Source of the DNA: Duganella sp. Root336D2
GTDB lineage: Bacteria; Pseudomonadota; Gammaproteobacteria; Burkholderiales; Burkholderiaceae_D
NCBI RefSeq assembly: GCF_001425005.1
Contig: NZ_LMDB01000037.1
Location: forward strand, 315,269-379,268
Direction: 5' to 3'
Length of the DNA stretch: 64,000 nucleotides
The notes under the pieces: model-generated
The model's database searches: none
Told to the model about the DNA's origin: nothing
The model's input: the letters and a program-made list of their open reading frames with translations, nothing else
Made by a program: the position numbers and the translations under genes
Shown here: piece after piece, positions 26,390-33,615 of the stretch
How positions within the stretch are numbered: the stretch's first letter is position 1
Layout: each line of letters begins with the position of its first letter

Positions 26390-27365
26390 ACGCTGCATTG
26401 TTGCCGCGCTCCTGCTGTCGGCAGCCGGGGCGCGCGCCCAACTCCAGCCGGCCCAGCTTGGGCTGGTGGTCAACGATGCCGATCCTGCCAGCGTGGCACT
26501 GGGCGCTTACTACGCCCGGTTGCGCGGCATCCCATCGGCGCGCATCGCCCATGTCAGTATTCCCGGCCAGCCGCATCGCCTCGATGCCGATGCCTTTGCG
26601 CGGCTGAAAACCGAAATCGACCGCCAGCTGCCTGGCGACGCGCGCGCCGTGCTGTTTGCCTGGACCGCTCCCTATGCGGTGGAATGCAATAGCCTGACCT
26701 CGGCCTATACACTGGGCTTCGATGCGGCGCAATGCGAGCGCAGCTGCGCGCCCGGGCGCAAAAATCCCTATTTCAATGGCAAGCTGCTGCCGCCCGGCAT
26801 GCGGCTGTCGATGCTGTTGCCGGCCGAACCGCTGGAGGTGGCGCGCGCGGTGGCCGAACGCGGCAAGGCGGCCGGTTTCAGTGTGCCGCAAGCGGGCGCC
26901 TATTTCCTGCAGACCAGCGAGGCGGCGCGCAATACCCGGGCGCGCTTCTTTCCGCCCAGCGGCGCCATCCCGGCGCGCAAATTGACGATCCACACCTTGC
27001 AGCAGGACGTGCTGGAAGGAGCCCGCGATGTCATGCTCTACCAGACCGGACTGGCACAGGTCGGCAAGCTGGAGACCTTGCGCTTCCTGCCCGGCGCCCT
27101 GGCCGACCACCTGACGTCCTATGGCGGCGACCTGCTGGGCAGCGGCCAGATGAGCAGCCTGCGCTGGCTGGAGGCGGGCGCCACCGCCAGCTATGGCACG
27201 GTCAGCGAGCCCTGCAATCACTGGCAGAAATTTCCTCATCCGCAAATCCTGTTGCAGCATTACCTCAGCGGAGCCACCGCGATCGAAGCCTATTGGCGCA
27301 GCGTGGCATGGCCCGCGCAGGGCCTTTTCATAGGAGACCCGCTGGCGCGGCCCTATCCCCGTTAG
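26370..27365 (+). CDS. TIGR03790-type exported protein of exosortase-carrying bacteria
   Basis: 331-residue exported protein of unknown function. Its signal peptide (AALLLSAAGARAQ) is encoded partly within the end of manC, a 20-nt overlap. The mature start LGLVVNDADPASVALGAYYARLRGIP is the mark of family TIGR03790, which is reported only in genomes that carry exosortases. Other conserved stretches are LFAWTAPYAVECNSLTSAY and YGTVSEPCNHWQKFPHP near the end, with several cysteines. The translational overlap ties it to EPS precursor synthesis. Confidence 0.78.
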   Translation: MSTIAARRCIVAALLLSAAGARAQLQPAQLGLVVNDADPASVALGAYYARLRGIPSARIAHVSIPGQPHRLDADAFARLKTEIDRQLPGDARAVLFAWTAPYAVECNSLTSAYTLGFDAAQCERSCAPGRKNPYFNGKLLPPGMRLSMLLPAEPLEVARAVAERGKAAGFSVPQAGAYFLQTSEAARNTRARFFPPSGAIPARKLTIHTLQQDVLEGARDVMLYQTGLAQVGKLETLRFLPGALADHLTSYGGDLLGSGQMSSLRWLEAGATASYGTVSEPCNHWQKFPHPQILLQHYLSGATAIEAYWRSVAWPAQGLFIGDPLARPYPR

Positions 27366-27379
27366 TCCGTTTGGACTAA
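27362..27379 (+). other. Short inverted repeat at the end of the EPS locus
   Basis: TTAGTCC-GTTT-GGACTAA forms a perfect 7-bp stem with a 4-nt loop and starts within the stop codon of the preceding gene. No T-run follows, so it is not a standard intrinsic terminator. It may protect the 3' end of the mRNA or be an operator for the nuclease gene 94 nt downstream. Confidence 0.4.
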
Positions 27380-27472
27380 TCGTGTGTCACCAACTAGTCA
27401 TATCAAACAGTTAATATGCAAAAGAACAATAAAAAATTCCTTTTGGTACATATTCTGGGGGTATTCATTTTC

Positions 27473-30466
27473 ATGGACAAACGCATTCCTTTGCGCGCTA
27501 GCGCGCTGGCCGCCCTGTTGGCTTGCCAGCCGGCTTTCGCTGCCGACGTGGTGATCAGCCAGATGTACGGCGCGGGCGGCAATAACGGCGCTACCCTGCG
27601 CTACGATTACGTTGAACTGTTCAACCGCGGCAGCGCTGCGGTGGCCGTGGGCGGCTGGACCATCCAGTATGCGTCTGCCAGCGGCACCACCTGGGGCAAG
27701 GCGGAACTGCCGGCCGGCACCAGCATCGACCCGGGCAAATACTTCCTGCTCAAACTGGCCAGCAGCAATGTCGCGGTCGGCGCCGACTTCGCGGCCGACC
27801 ATTACAGCGCCAGCGTGAACATGAGCGGCGCGTCCGGCAAGGTAGCGCTGGTCAATAACAATACGGCGCTGAGCGGCGCGCAGCCGGGCAGCGCATCGAT
27901 CCAGGACGTGGTCGGCTACGGTTCGGCCAACTTCTCCGAAACAGCTGCCGCGACCGGCATGAGCGCCACCACCAGCCTGCTGCGCGCCAACAACGGCTGC
28001 ACCGACAGCAACAACAACGCGGCCGACTTCAGCGCCGTCGCACCGCAATTCCGCACGGCCGCTTCGCCGGCCAATATGTGCGACAACGGGCCGCTGCCGC
28101 AGCCAATCGTGCCGCTATGCCCGGCCGCCGCCAAGCTCAACTTCGGCGCCGGCGGCAGCATCGCGCTGTCGGCCTCCGACGCCGACGGCATCGTCAACGA
28201 CGCGCTCCTTACGTCGGCCGCAGTGCCTGGCCTGAGCCTGGGCAAGCTGCTTCCTGCGGGCGGGGTTGGCGGCAGTGCCAGCGTGTCGCTGCTGGCCTCG
28301 CCATCGCTGGCGGCGGGCACTTACCCGGTTGCGGTCAAGTTCTCCAACGACCAGGGGCAGGAAGCCAGCTGCACGGTCAGCCTGACCGTGGAAGTCGGCG
28401 CCGGCACGGTGGTGCCGGTACCGCAGATCCAGGGCTCGGGCGCCAGCAGCCCGTTCAGCGGTGCGAAGCTGACCACCGAGGGCGTGGTGACTGCCACGGT
28501 CGGCAGCGGCTTCTTCATCCAGGACGTGGCCGGCGACGGCGACCCGAATACTTCCGACGGCATGTTCGTCTACATGGGGGCGGCTGCGATGGCGGCCAAG
28601 GTCGGCGACCTGGTGCGCGTGAGCGGCACCGTGACCGAGTACAAGCCAAGCGGGGCAACACGGTCCTATACCGAGCTGTCGAGCGTGACCAGCGTCCTCA
28701 CCCAGAGCACCGGCAACAGCATTACCCCGGCCAATATCGACCTGTCCAGCACCAGCCTGGCCAATGTGGAAGGCATGCTGGTGCGCTTCCCGGGCGCGCT
28801 GACCGTCAACGCTACCGATTCGCTGGCCAGCCGCGGCGAACTCACGCTGTCTGCCGGACGCCGCGAGATCCCGACCAACCGCTATCCGGCCCGCAGCGCG
28901 GATGCGCTCGCGCTGGCGGCGCAGAATGCCGCCAATATGATCACGCTGGACGACGGCCTGTTCGTCACGCCGGCGACGGTGCCCTACCTGGACCAGGACG
29001 GCACGGTGCGCGTCGGCTATACCGTCAGCGGCCTGACCGGCGTGATCGATTTCGGCGCCCTGGGCAGCGGCGGCGCGGGCTTCAAGCTGCAGCCGACCGA
29101 AGCGCCGGTCTTCTCGCGCGATAATCCACGCACCCCGGTGCCGGAAGTGGCGGCTGGCAACCTGAAGGTGGCCAGCGCCAACGTGCTGAACTTCTTCACC
29201 ACCTTCATGGACGGCACCGATGTGCTGGGACAGACCGGCCAGGGCTGCACCCTGGGCAGCGGCAACAGCAAAGCCAACTGCCGCGGCGCCGACAATATGG
29301 CAGAGTTCGTGCGCCAGCGCGACAAGATCGTGGCCGGGCTGAAGGCGATCGATGCCGACGTGGTGGGCCTGATGGAGATCCAGAACAACGGCGACTATGC
29401 CACCAGCTACCTGGTGGACAGCCTGAACTCGGCATACGGCAGGGTGGAATACGCTTATGTGCCGAAGCCGCCTGCGACCGGCACCGATGCGATCCGGGTG
29501 GCGATGATCTACAAGCCGGCCAAGGTGGCGCTGGCGGGCGCTGCGCTGTCCGATGCGGCGCAGGTCAATGACCGGCCGCCGATGGCGCAGACCTTCAAGG
29601 CCAATAACGGCGCGAAGTTCAGCGTCATCGTCAACCACCTGAAATCCAAGCGCTGCAACGGCGCCAGCGGCGCCAATGCCGACCAGAATGACGGCCAGAG
29701 CTGCTACAACGCGGACCGCATGGCGCAGGCGCAGCAGCTGGCCGAAAGCTTCGTGCCGCAAGTGGTGGCGGCGGCCGGCGACCCGGATGTGCTGCTGATC
29801 GGCGACTTCAATGCCTACGGCATGGAAGACCCGATCATGTACCTGACCGCCGCCGAGCGCCCGCTGCGCTTCGAGAACCAGGTCGAACGCTTCGTGCGCC
29901 CGAACGGCATGCCGCATTCCTATGTATTCGGCGGCGAGAGCGGCTACCTGGACCACGCCCTGGCCAGCGCTGCCATGAGTTCGCAGGTAGCCGGCGCCAT
30001 GGAGTGGAACGCCAACGCCGACGAGCCGGAAGTGCTGGACTTCAACCTCGATGGCAAGAATGCCGCCGCCCAGGCCCTGTACAACACGCTGCCTTACCGC
30101 GCTTCCGACCACGATCCGGTGGTGATCAGCCTGAACCTGGCGCCATCGTACGTGGACGTGACTTCGAGTGTGCAGATCCAGCGTTCCGGCCTGGTGCAGG
30201 GCCGCTTCAGCAGCATCGCCACCGCCACTGCCTGGCTGACCAACAGCAGCGGCGCCGACATGGCCGCACCGCTGCAGTATGTGCTGCAAGGGCTGCCGGC
30301 CGGGGTCACCCTGGCCAATGCCAGCGGCTCTATCAACGGCATGCCTTACATCACCGCCGCGCCGGCGCTGGCTGCCGGTGCCCAGGCAACCGTCCAGCTG
30401 CAATTCAATAATCCGGGCCGTGTCGCCGTCAACTACACGCCAAAAGTCTACAACGGCAGTTTCTGA
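27473..30466 (+). CDS. ExeM/NucH-family extracellular endonuclease
   Basis: 997-residue secreted nuclease. The preferred start is ATG 27473, giving a compact signal peptide (RASALAALLACQPAFA-AD); an in-frame ATG at 27416 lacks a ribosome site and would lengthen the leader. Domains: a lamin-tail-like beta domain (about 20-180), a bacterial beta-sandwich (about 200-300), an OB-fold-like part (about 300-540), then an endonuclease/exonuclease/phosphatase domain (about 560-900) with NVLNFF, the catalytic GLMEIQNN, VNHLKSK, LIGDFNAY and ASDHDPV. There is a C-terminal beta domain but no PEP-CTERM tail. It could recycle extracellular DNA in biofilm. Confidence 0.88.
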   Translation: MDKRIPLRASALAALLACQPAFAADVVISQMYGAGGNNGATLRYDYVELFNRGSAAVAVGGWTIQYASASGTTWGKAELPAGTSIDPGKYFLLKLASSNVAVGADFAADHYSASVNMSGASGKVALVNNNTALSGAQPGSASIQDVVGYGSANFSETAAATGMSATTSLLRANNGCTDSNNNAADFSAVAPQFRTAASPANMCDNGPLPQPIVPLCPAAAKLNFGAGGSIALSASDADGIVNDALLTSAAVPGLSLGKLLPAGGVGGSASVSLLASPSLAAGTYPVAVKFSNDQGQEASCTVSLTVEVGAGTVVPVPQIQGSGASSPFSGAKLTTEGVVTATVGSGFFIQDVAGDGDPNTSDGMFVYMGAAAMAAKVGDLVRVSGTVTEYKPSGATRSYTELSSVTSVLTQSTGNSITPANIDLSSTSLANVEGMLVRFPGALTVNATDSLASRGELTLSAGRREIPTNRYPARSADALALAAQNAANMITLDDGLFVTPATVPYLDQDGTVRVGYTVSGLTGVIDFGALGSGGAGFKLQPTEAPVFSRDNPRTPVPEVAAGNLKVASANVLNFFTTFMDGTDVLGQTGQGCTLGSGNSKANCRGADNMAEFVRQRDKIVAGLKAIDADVVGLMEIQNNGDYATSYLVDSLNSAYGRVEYAYVPKPPATGTDAIRVAMIYKPAKVALAGAALSDAAQVNDRPPMAQTFKANNGAKFSVIVNHLKSKRCNGASGANADQNDGQSCYNADRMAQAQQLAESFVPQVVAAAGDPDVLLIGDFNAYGMEDPIMYLTAAERPLRFENQVERFVRPNGMPHSYVFGGESGYLDHALASAAMSSQVAGAMEWNANADEPEVLDFNLDGKNAAAQALYNTLPYRASDHDPVVISLNLAPSYVDVTSSVQIQRSGLVQGRFSSIATATAWLTNSSGADMAAPLQYVLQGLPAGVTLANASGSINGMPYITAAPALAAGAQATVQLQFNNPGRVAVNYTPKVYNGSF

Positions 30467-30477
30467 GGACCTGAACC

Positions 30478-31086
30478 ATGCAAAACAAGCTTCTGACCCG
30501 ATTCCTGCGCATCGCCGCGCTGTTGCTGGCCTTTGGCGCCAGCAGCCACGCCATGGCGGACGTCATGCGCCTGGTGACGCTGGATACCTCCATTTACGGC
30601 GCCGGCCGCCAAGGCTACCTGGACTTCACCTTCAATGGCGTGGACGGGGCGCCTGCCGCGACTGCAACCATGGCGCAACTGCAGGGCTTTAATATGGACC
30701 CGGCCAATTTTTCGCCTTGGGGCGATGCCGCCGCGGTGCCGGGCGGTTTTGCCATGCTCAATTCGAGCAGCCCCAACGATGTGCTGTACCAGGGCGTGTT
30801 CGGTGGCGTGTTCAGCTTCCTGCTGACGATTTCCGGCGATCCTTCGGCGCTGCTGAATTCCAATTTCGGCGTGGTGGCCTATGACATCGACCAGAACCCG
30901 ATCAAGGGCAAGATCCTGGACCTGATGTTTGTCGCGGCAGCGGACGGCAGCCCCGACCTGCAGATCCTCAGCATCAATGACGCGATCGCCAGCGTGGCGC
31001 TCCCGGCCGCAGTGCCGGAGCCGGCGTCGCTGGCGCTGGCGGCGCTGGGCCTGCTGATGCTGGCCTGGGTTCGCCGCCGCGCATAA
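30478..31086 (+). CDS. PEP-CTERM sorting domain protein
   Basis: 202-residue secreted protein with a signal peptide ending near SSHAMA-DV and a classical C-terminal sorting signal: AVPEPASLALAALGLLMLAWVRRRA (given here only to describe the PEP motif, membrane span and basic end). The body is beta-rich, starting MRLVTLDTSIYG. It has the look of a small family of PEP-CTERM proteins in Oxalobacteraceae, but I cannot name a function. It is 11 nt after the nuclease gene and shares its transcript up to the terminator at 31113. Confidence 0.85.
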   Translation: MQNKLLTRFLRIAALLLAFGASSHAMADVMRLVTLDTSIYGAGRQGYLDFTFNGVDGAPAATATMAQLQGFNMDPANFSPWGDAAAVPGGFAMLNSSSPNDVLYQGVFGGVFSFLLTISGDPSALLNSNFGVVAYDIDQNPIKGKILDLMFVAAADGSPDLQILSINDAIASVALPAAVPEPASLALAALGLLMLAWVRRRA

Positions 31087-31112
31087 GCAGCGCGGTTGCA
31101 CAAACACCACAG

Positions 31113-31147
31113 GCACCTTGGGAGTTTGGGCTCCCAAGGTGCTTTTT
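31113..31147 (+). terminator. Rho-independent terminator
   Basis: A perfect 12-bp stem, GCACCTTGGGAG paired with CTCCCAAGGTGC around a TTTGGG loop, is followed at once by TTTTT. It ends the nuclease/PEP-CTERM transcript. Confidence 0.93.
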
Positions 31148-31276
31148 CATTTGGATGGCACAGAGGGAGTGGGGGGATTTATTTCGGCAGAATATTAATA
31201 CTTAATTAAAATTGTATTAGCGTGCAGGACTTGGCATGATTCATAGTTTTCCGCATAACGACCTGCGTTTTTTGCC

Positions 31277-31966
31277 ATGTCCTTCAACATTCTCGTCATC
31301 GACAGCGACCCCGCTGTGCAGCAACTGCTGGCCCATAACCTGGGGCAGGCGGGCTATGCGGTACAGTGCCACGGCGATGCGATGACGGCGCTTGCCGCAC
31401 TGCAGGGAAGCTTGCCGGAAGCGGTATTGCTGGAGTGGGACTTGCCGGGCCAGTCGGGCGTGTCGCTGATCCGCCATTGGCGCGCGGCGCCGCGCACCAG
31501 CGAACTGCCGATCCTGATGCTGAGTGCGCGCTGCGCCGAGCAGGACAAGGTGCTGGCGCTGGAAAGCGGGGCCGACGATTTCATCTGCAAGCCGTTCGGG
31601 CCGCGCGAAACCATCGCCCGCCTGCATGCGGTGCTGCGGCGCCGGCGTCCAGCCGGCATGCCGGGCGCCTTGCAGGTGGCGGGCTTGCGCCTCGATCCGC
31701 ATACCCTGAGCGTGACGGCAGGCGACCGCCAGCTGAACCTGGGGCGCGTGGAATTCCGCCTGTTGAACTACCTGATGCACCACCCGGGCCGCGTGCACAG
31801 CCGCGCGCAATTGCTGGACCAGGTGTGGGGCAGCCATGTCTTCCTCGACGAACGCACGGTCGACGCCCATGTGGGGCGCTTGCGCAATGCGCTGCAACCC
31901 AGCGGCATGCATGAAGCGATCCAGACCGTGCGCGGCAGCGGCTACCGCTTCCACGCCCAATGCTGA
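31277..31966 (+). CDS. PhoB/OmpR-type regulator with a degenerate receiver domain
   Basis: 229-residue protein that follows PhoB across its length. It has an N-terminal receiver domain (1-120) and a C-terminal winged-helix DNA-binding domain (about 130-227, with RVEFRLLNYLM, QLLDQVWG, RTVDAHVGRLRNAL, TVRGSGYRF). The phosphorylation site is altered: the PhoB motif LLDW reads LLEW here, so the acceptor aspartate is Glu53, and the acidic pair is Asp9-Ser10. Ser83 and Lys105 are kept. It probably works without phosphorylation or in a locked state. No kinase gene is adjacent. It overlaps epsA by 7 nt, which suggests a joint role in EPS/PEP-CTERM control. Confidence 0.88.
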   Translation: MSFNILVIDSDPAVQQLLAHNLGQAGYAVQCHGDAMTALAALQGSLPEAVLLEWDLPGQSGVSLIRHWRAAPRTSELPILMLSARCAEQDKVLALESGADDFICKPFGPRETIARLHAVLRRRRPAGMPGALQVAGLRLDPHTLSVTAGDRQLNLGRVEFRLLNYLMHHPGRVHSRAQLLDQVWGSHVFLDERTVDAHVGRLRNALQPSGMHEAIQTVRGSGYRFHAQC

Positions 31967-32655
31967 ATTCCGACGCCCGCGAGCAGGAATACCTGTTGCA
32001 CGCCATCGATGGCGCGCATGGCCTGGCCACGCAGGGCGAATTATTCCTGTGGAGCCAGGGCGCCTTGCAGGCCCTGTTGCCGCATGGCGTACTGCTGTGC
32101 ATCCAGCTTGACGAGCAGGGCCGGGCGCGCAAGGTGGAGTGCCTGCACAGCAGCGTGCTGGCGGCCTCCGCCAGCGCCCTGCTGTGCGACGCCCGGCAAG
32201 GGCCGGCCCCGGCCTGGCTGCGCCAGTGGCAACAGGGCGGCGGGCAGCCGCTGGCGCTGCAGGCCGGCGCCATGGGGCACGGCTTGCTGCACGGCTGCGG
32301 GCCCTTGGCCTGCGGCGGCAGTGCCATGGTCCTGCTTGGCATGCCGGCGGCGGCCGGCGTACGCGAATCCTGGCTGCTGCAATTGCTGCTGCCCTACCTG
32401 CACCTGGCGCTGCAGCGCATCGCCAGCGCGGCCCCGGCGCCAGCCGTCTCGCCGCGCCAGGCTGAAATCCTGCAGTGGCTGCGCGAGGGCAAGAACAACG
32501 GGGAAATCGGCCGCCTGCTCGGCATCAGTCCCCTGACCGTCAAGAACCACCTGCAGCGCCTGTACCGCCAGCTCGGCGTCAACAACCGCGCCCACGCCGT
32601 GGCGCAATTCCCCATCCCGCCGCTTGCAGATTTGTCGAAGATTTTTACACTTTGA
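31960..32655 (+). CDS. epsA: EpsA, LuxR-type transcriptional regulator of the XrtB EPS system
   Basis: 231-residue regulator with an N-terminal sensor-like domain (FLWSQGALQALLPHGVLLC near 28, a segment typical of EpsA) and a C-terminal LuxR/FixJ helix-turn-helix (about 163-220: SPRQAEILQWLREGKNNGEIGRLLGIS, TVKNHLQRLYRQLGVNNR). EpsA regulators are found with exosortase-B EPS loci, so its likely targets are the eps genes at the start of the window and neighbouring exported proteins. Its start codon lies within the end of the preceding regulator. Confidence 0.85.
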   Translation: MLNSDAREQEYLLHAIDGAHGLATQGELFLWSQGALQALLPHGVLLCIQLDEQGRARKVECLHSSVLAASASALLCDARQGPAPAWLRQWQQGGGQPLALQAGAMGHGLLHGCGPLACGGSAMVLLGMPAAAGVRESWLLQLLLPYLHLALQRIASAAPAPAVSPRQAEILQWLREGKNNGEIGRLLGISPLTVKNHLQRLYRQLGVNNRAHAVAQFPIPPLADLSKIFTL

Positions 32656-32683
32656 TGAAGTGCCAATAATGGCACTTCATCAA
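32652..32683 (+). other. Long perfect hairpin after epsA
   Basis: A 14-bp perfect stem (TTGATGAAGTGCCA with TGGCACTTCATCAA) and an ATAA loop begin in the epsA stop codon. No T-run follows. It may stabilise the epsA mRNA 3' end, or be a dyad for an activator of the sigma-54-like promoter 30 nt downstream. Confidence 0.6.
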
Positions 32684-32711
32684 CTGGTTGATTCTTTTGG
32701 AAATGTTGATT

Positions 32712-32727
32712 GGGCATGATTTTTGCG
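32712..32727 (+). promoter_or_regulatory. Sigma-54-type -24/-12 promoter of the first PEP-CTERM/protease unit
   Basis: GGGCATGATTTTTGCG matches the RpoN consensus TGGCACG-N4-TTGCW, with the invariant GG (32713-32714) and GC (32725-32726) ten bases apart. Transcription would start near 32738, leaving a leader of about 115 nt before the GTG at 32853. The downstream copy of the module has an equivalent element at the same relative place. Confidence 0.7.
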
Positions 32728-32852
32728 TGCGCCCTCCCGCACGCGGCAGCATAGCCGTGCGTAAAGTTGTGTTGTAGGCAATAGATCTGAGTCAGGCAGC
32801 TGTCCACGAGGCAGGCTGCCATTTTCGAGAGTTCAACCATCCAGGGGATTCC

Positions 32853-33578
32853 GTGGCCAATATTTCTAAGATCCAAACACATCGCGCAGCCCAGGCGATC
32901 AAACAATTCCTGTGCGTCGCAGCACTGGCCGCAGGCAGTGTGGCGCAGGCAGGAGTGCTCAATTTTGAAGGGCAGGTCGATTCGCCCTTCGTTTTCGCCG
33001 GCGACCACATCAAGGTCGGCGGGTATTGGATCGAGTCCTATGGCGGCAGCCAGACTTCCGACCTGGTCGGCGCCTTTGTCGACGGCAGCGATCCTGCCAG
33101 CTGCTTCGGTGTCAGCTGCCCGGTCAATAATGCATCGCAGTACTATACCGGCCTGGATGACGGTTATTTCTACTTTGGCCAGAATAACGATTCCCTGTTC
33201 CGCCTCGGCAGCCTGCGCGCCAGCTTCATCGGCACCGGCCAGGCCAGCTTCCCGGCTGTCGCCGGCATGCTGGTGCTGCAAGGTTTTGACGCCCTGGGCC
33301 AGGCGCTGGGCGGCGCGCGCCAGCTCGGCCTGTCCGGCCCGAGCGGCGGCCAGTTCCAGTTCGGTACTTTCGACCTGAGCTCGATCAAGGAACAGTTCGC
33401 CTTTGTGCGCGTGCTTGGCTACTCCTGCGATGCCAATGGCAGCTGCAACCGCAACTCCAACCTGGCCAACTTCGCTATCGACGATATCGTCACGATTCCC
33501 GAACCAGGCAGCCTGGCGCTGTTCGGCCTGGGCATGGCCGGCCTTGGCCTGGCCGCCCGCCGCCGCCGTGTGCGCTAA
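32853..33578 (+). CDS. PEP-CTERM sorting domain protein (copy 1)
   Basis: 241-residue secreted protein. The start is GTG 32853, with AGGGGA upstream. The signal peptide ends near SVAQA-GV. The mature part begins LNFEGQVDSPFVFAGDHIKVG and contains paired cysteines (SCFGVSCPV; GYSCDANGSC) and GYFYFGQN. The C-terminal sorting signal is IPEPGSLALFGLGMAGLGLA followed by RRRR. It is a paralogue of the protein at 37584. The exosortase should cleave the tail; whether XrtB or an XrtA elsewhere does so is open. The S8 protease gene follows 37 nt later. Confidence 0.87.
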   Translation: MANISKIQTHRAAQAIKQFLCVAALAAGSVAQAGVLNFEGQVDSPFVFAGDHIKVGGYWIESYGGSQTSDLVGAFVDGSDPASCFGVSCPVNNASQYYTGLDDGYFYFGQNNDSLFRLGSLRASFIGTGQASFPAVAGMLVLQGFDALGQALGGARQLGLSGPSGGQFQFGTFDLSSIKEQFAFVRVLGYSCDANGSCNRNSNLANFAIDDIVTIPEPGSLALFGLGMAGLGLAARRRRVR

Positions 33579-33615
33579 GCCGCGGCTCTTTCGCTAACCT
33601 GATCCGGGAATCCAA

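Noticed and set aside
27362..27379. Intrinsic terminator at the end of the EPS locus
   Set aside because: The 7-bp hairpin has no following T-run, so it is listed only as an inverted repeat.
27366..27472. Sigma-54 promoter before the nuclease gene
   Set aside because: TTGGTACATATTCTGG has GG at -24 but no GC at -12. No clear sigma-70 pair was found either.
27473..30466. PEP-CTERM tail on the ExeM-like nuclease
   Set aside because: The protein ends in a beta domain (KVYNGSF) with no PEP motif, membrane span or basic end.
31231..31247. TGGCATGATTCATAGT upstream of the PhoB-like gene as a sigma-54 promoter
   Set aside because: The -24 half is good, but the invariant GC at -12 is missing (AG instead).
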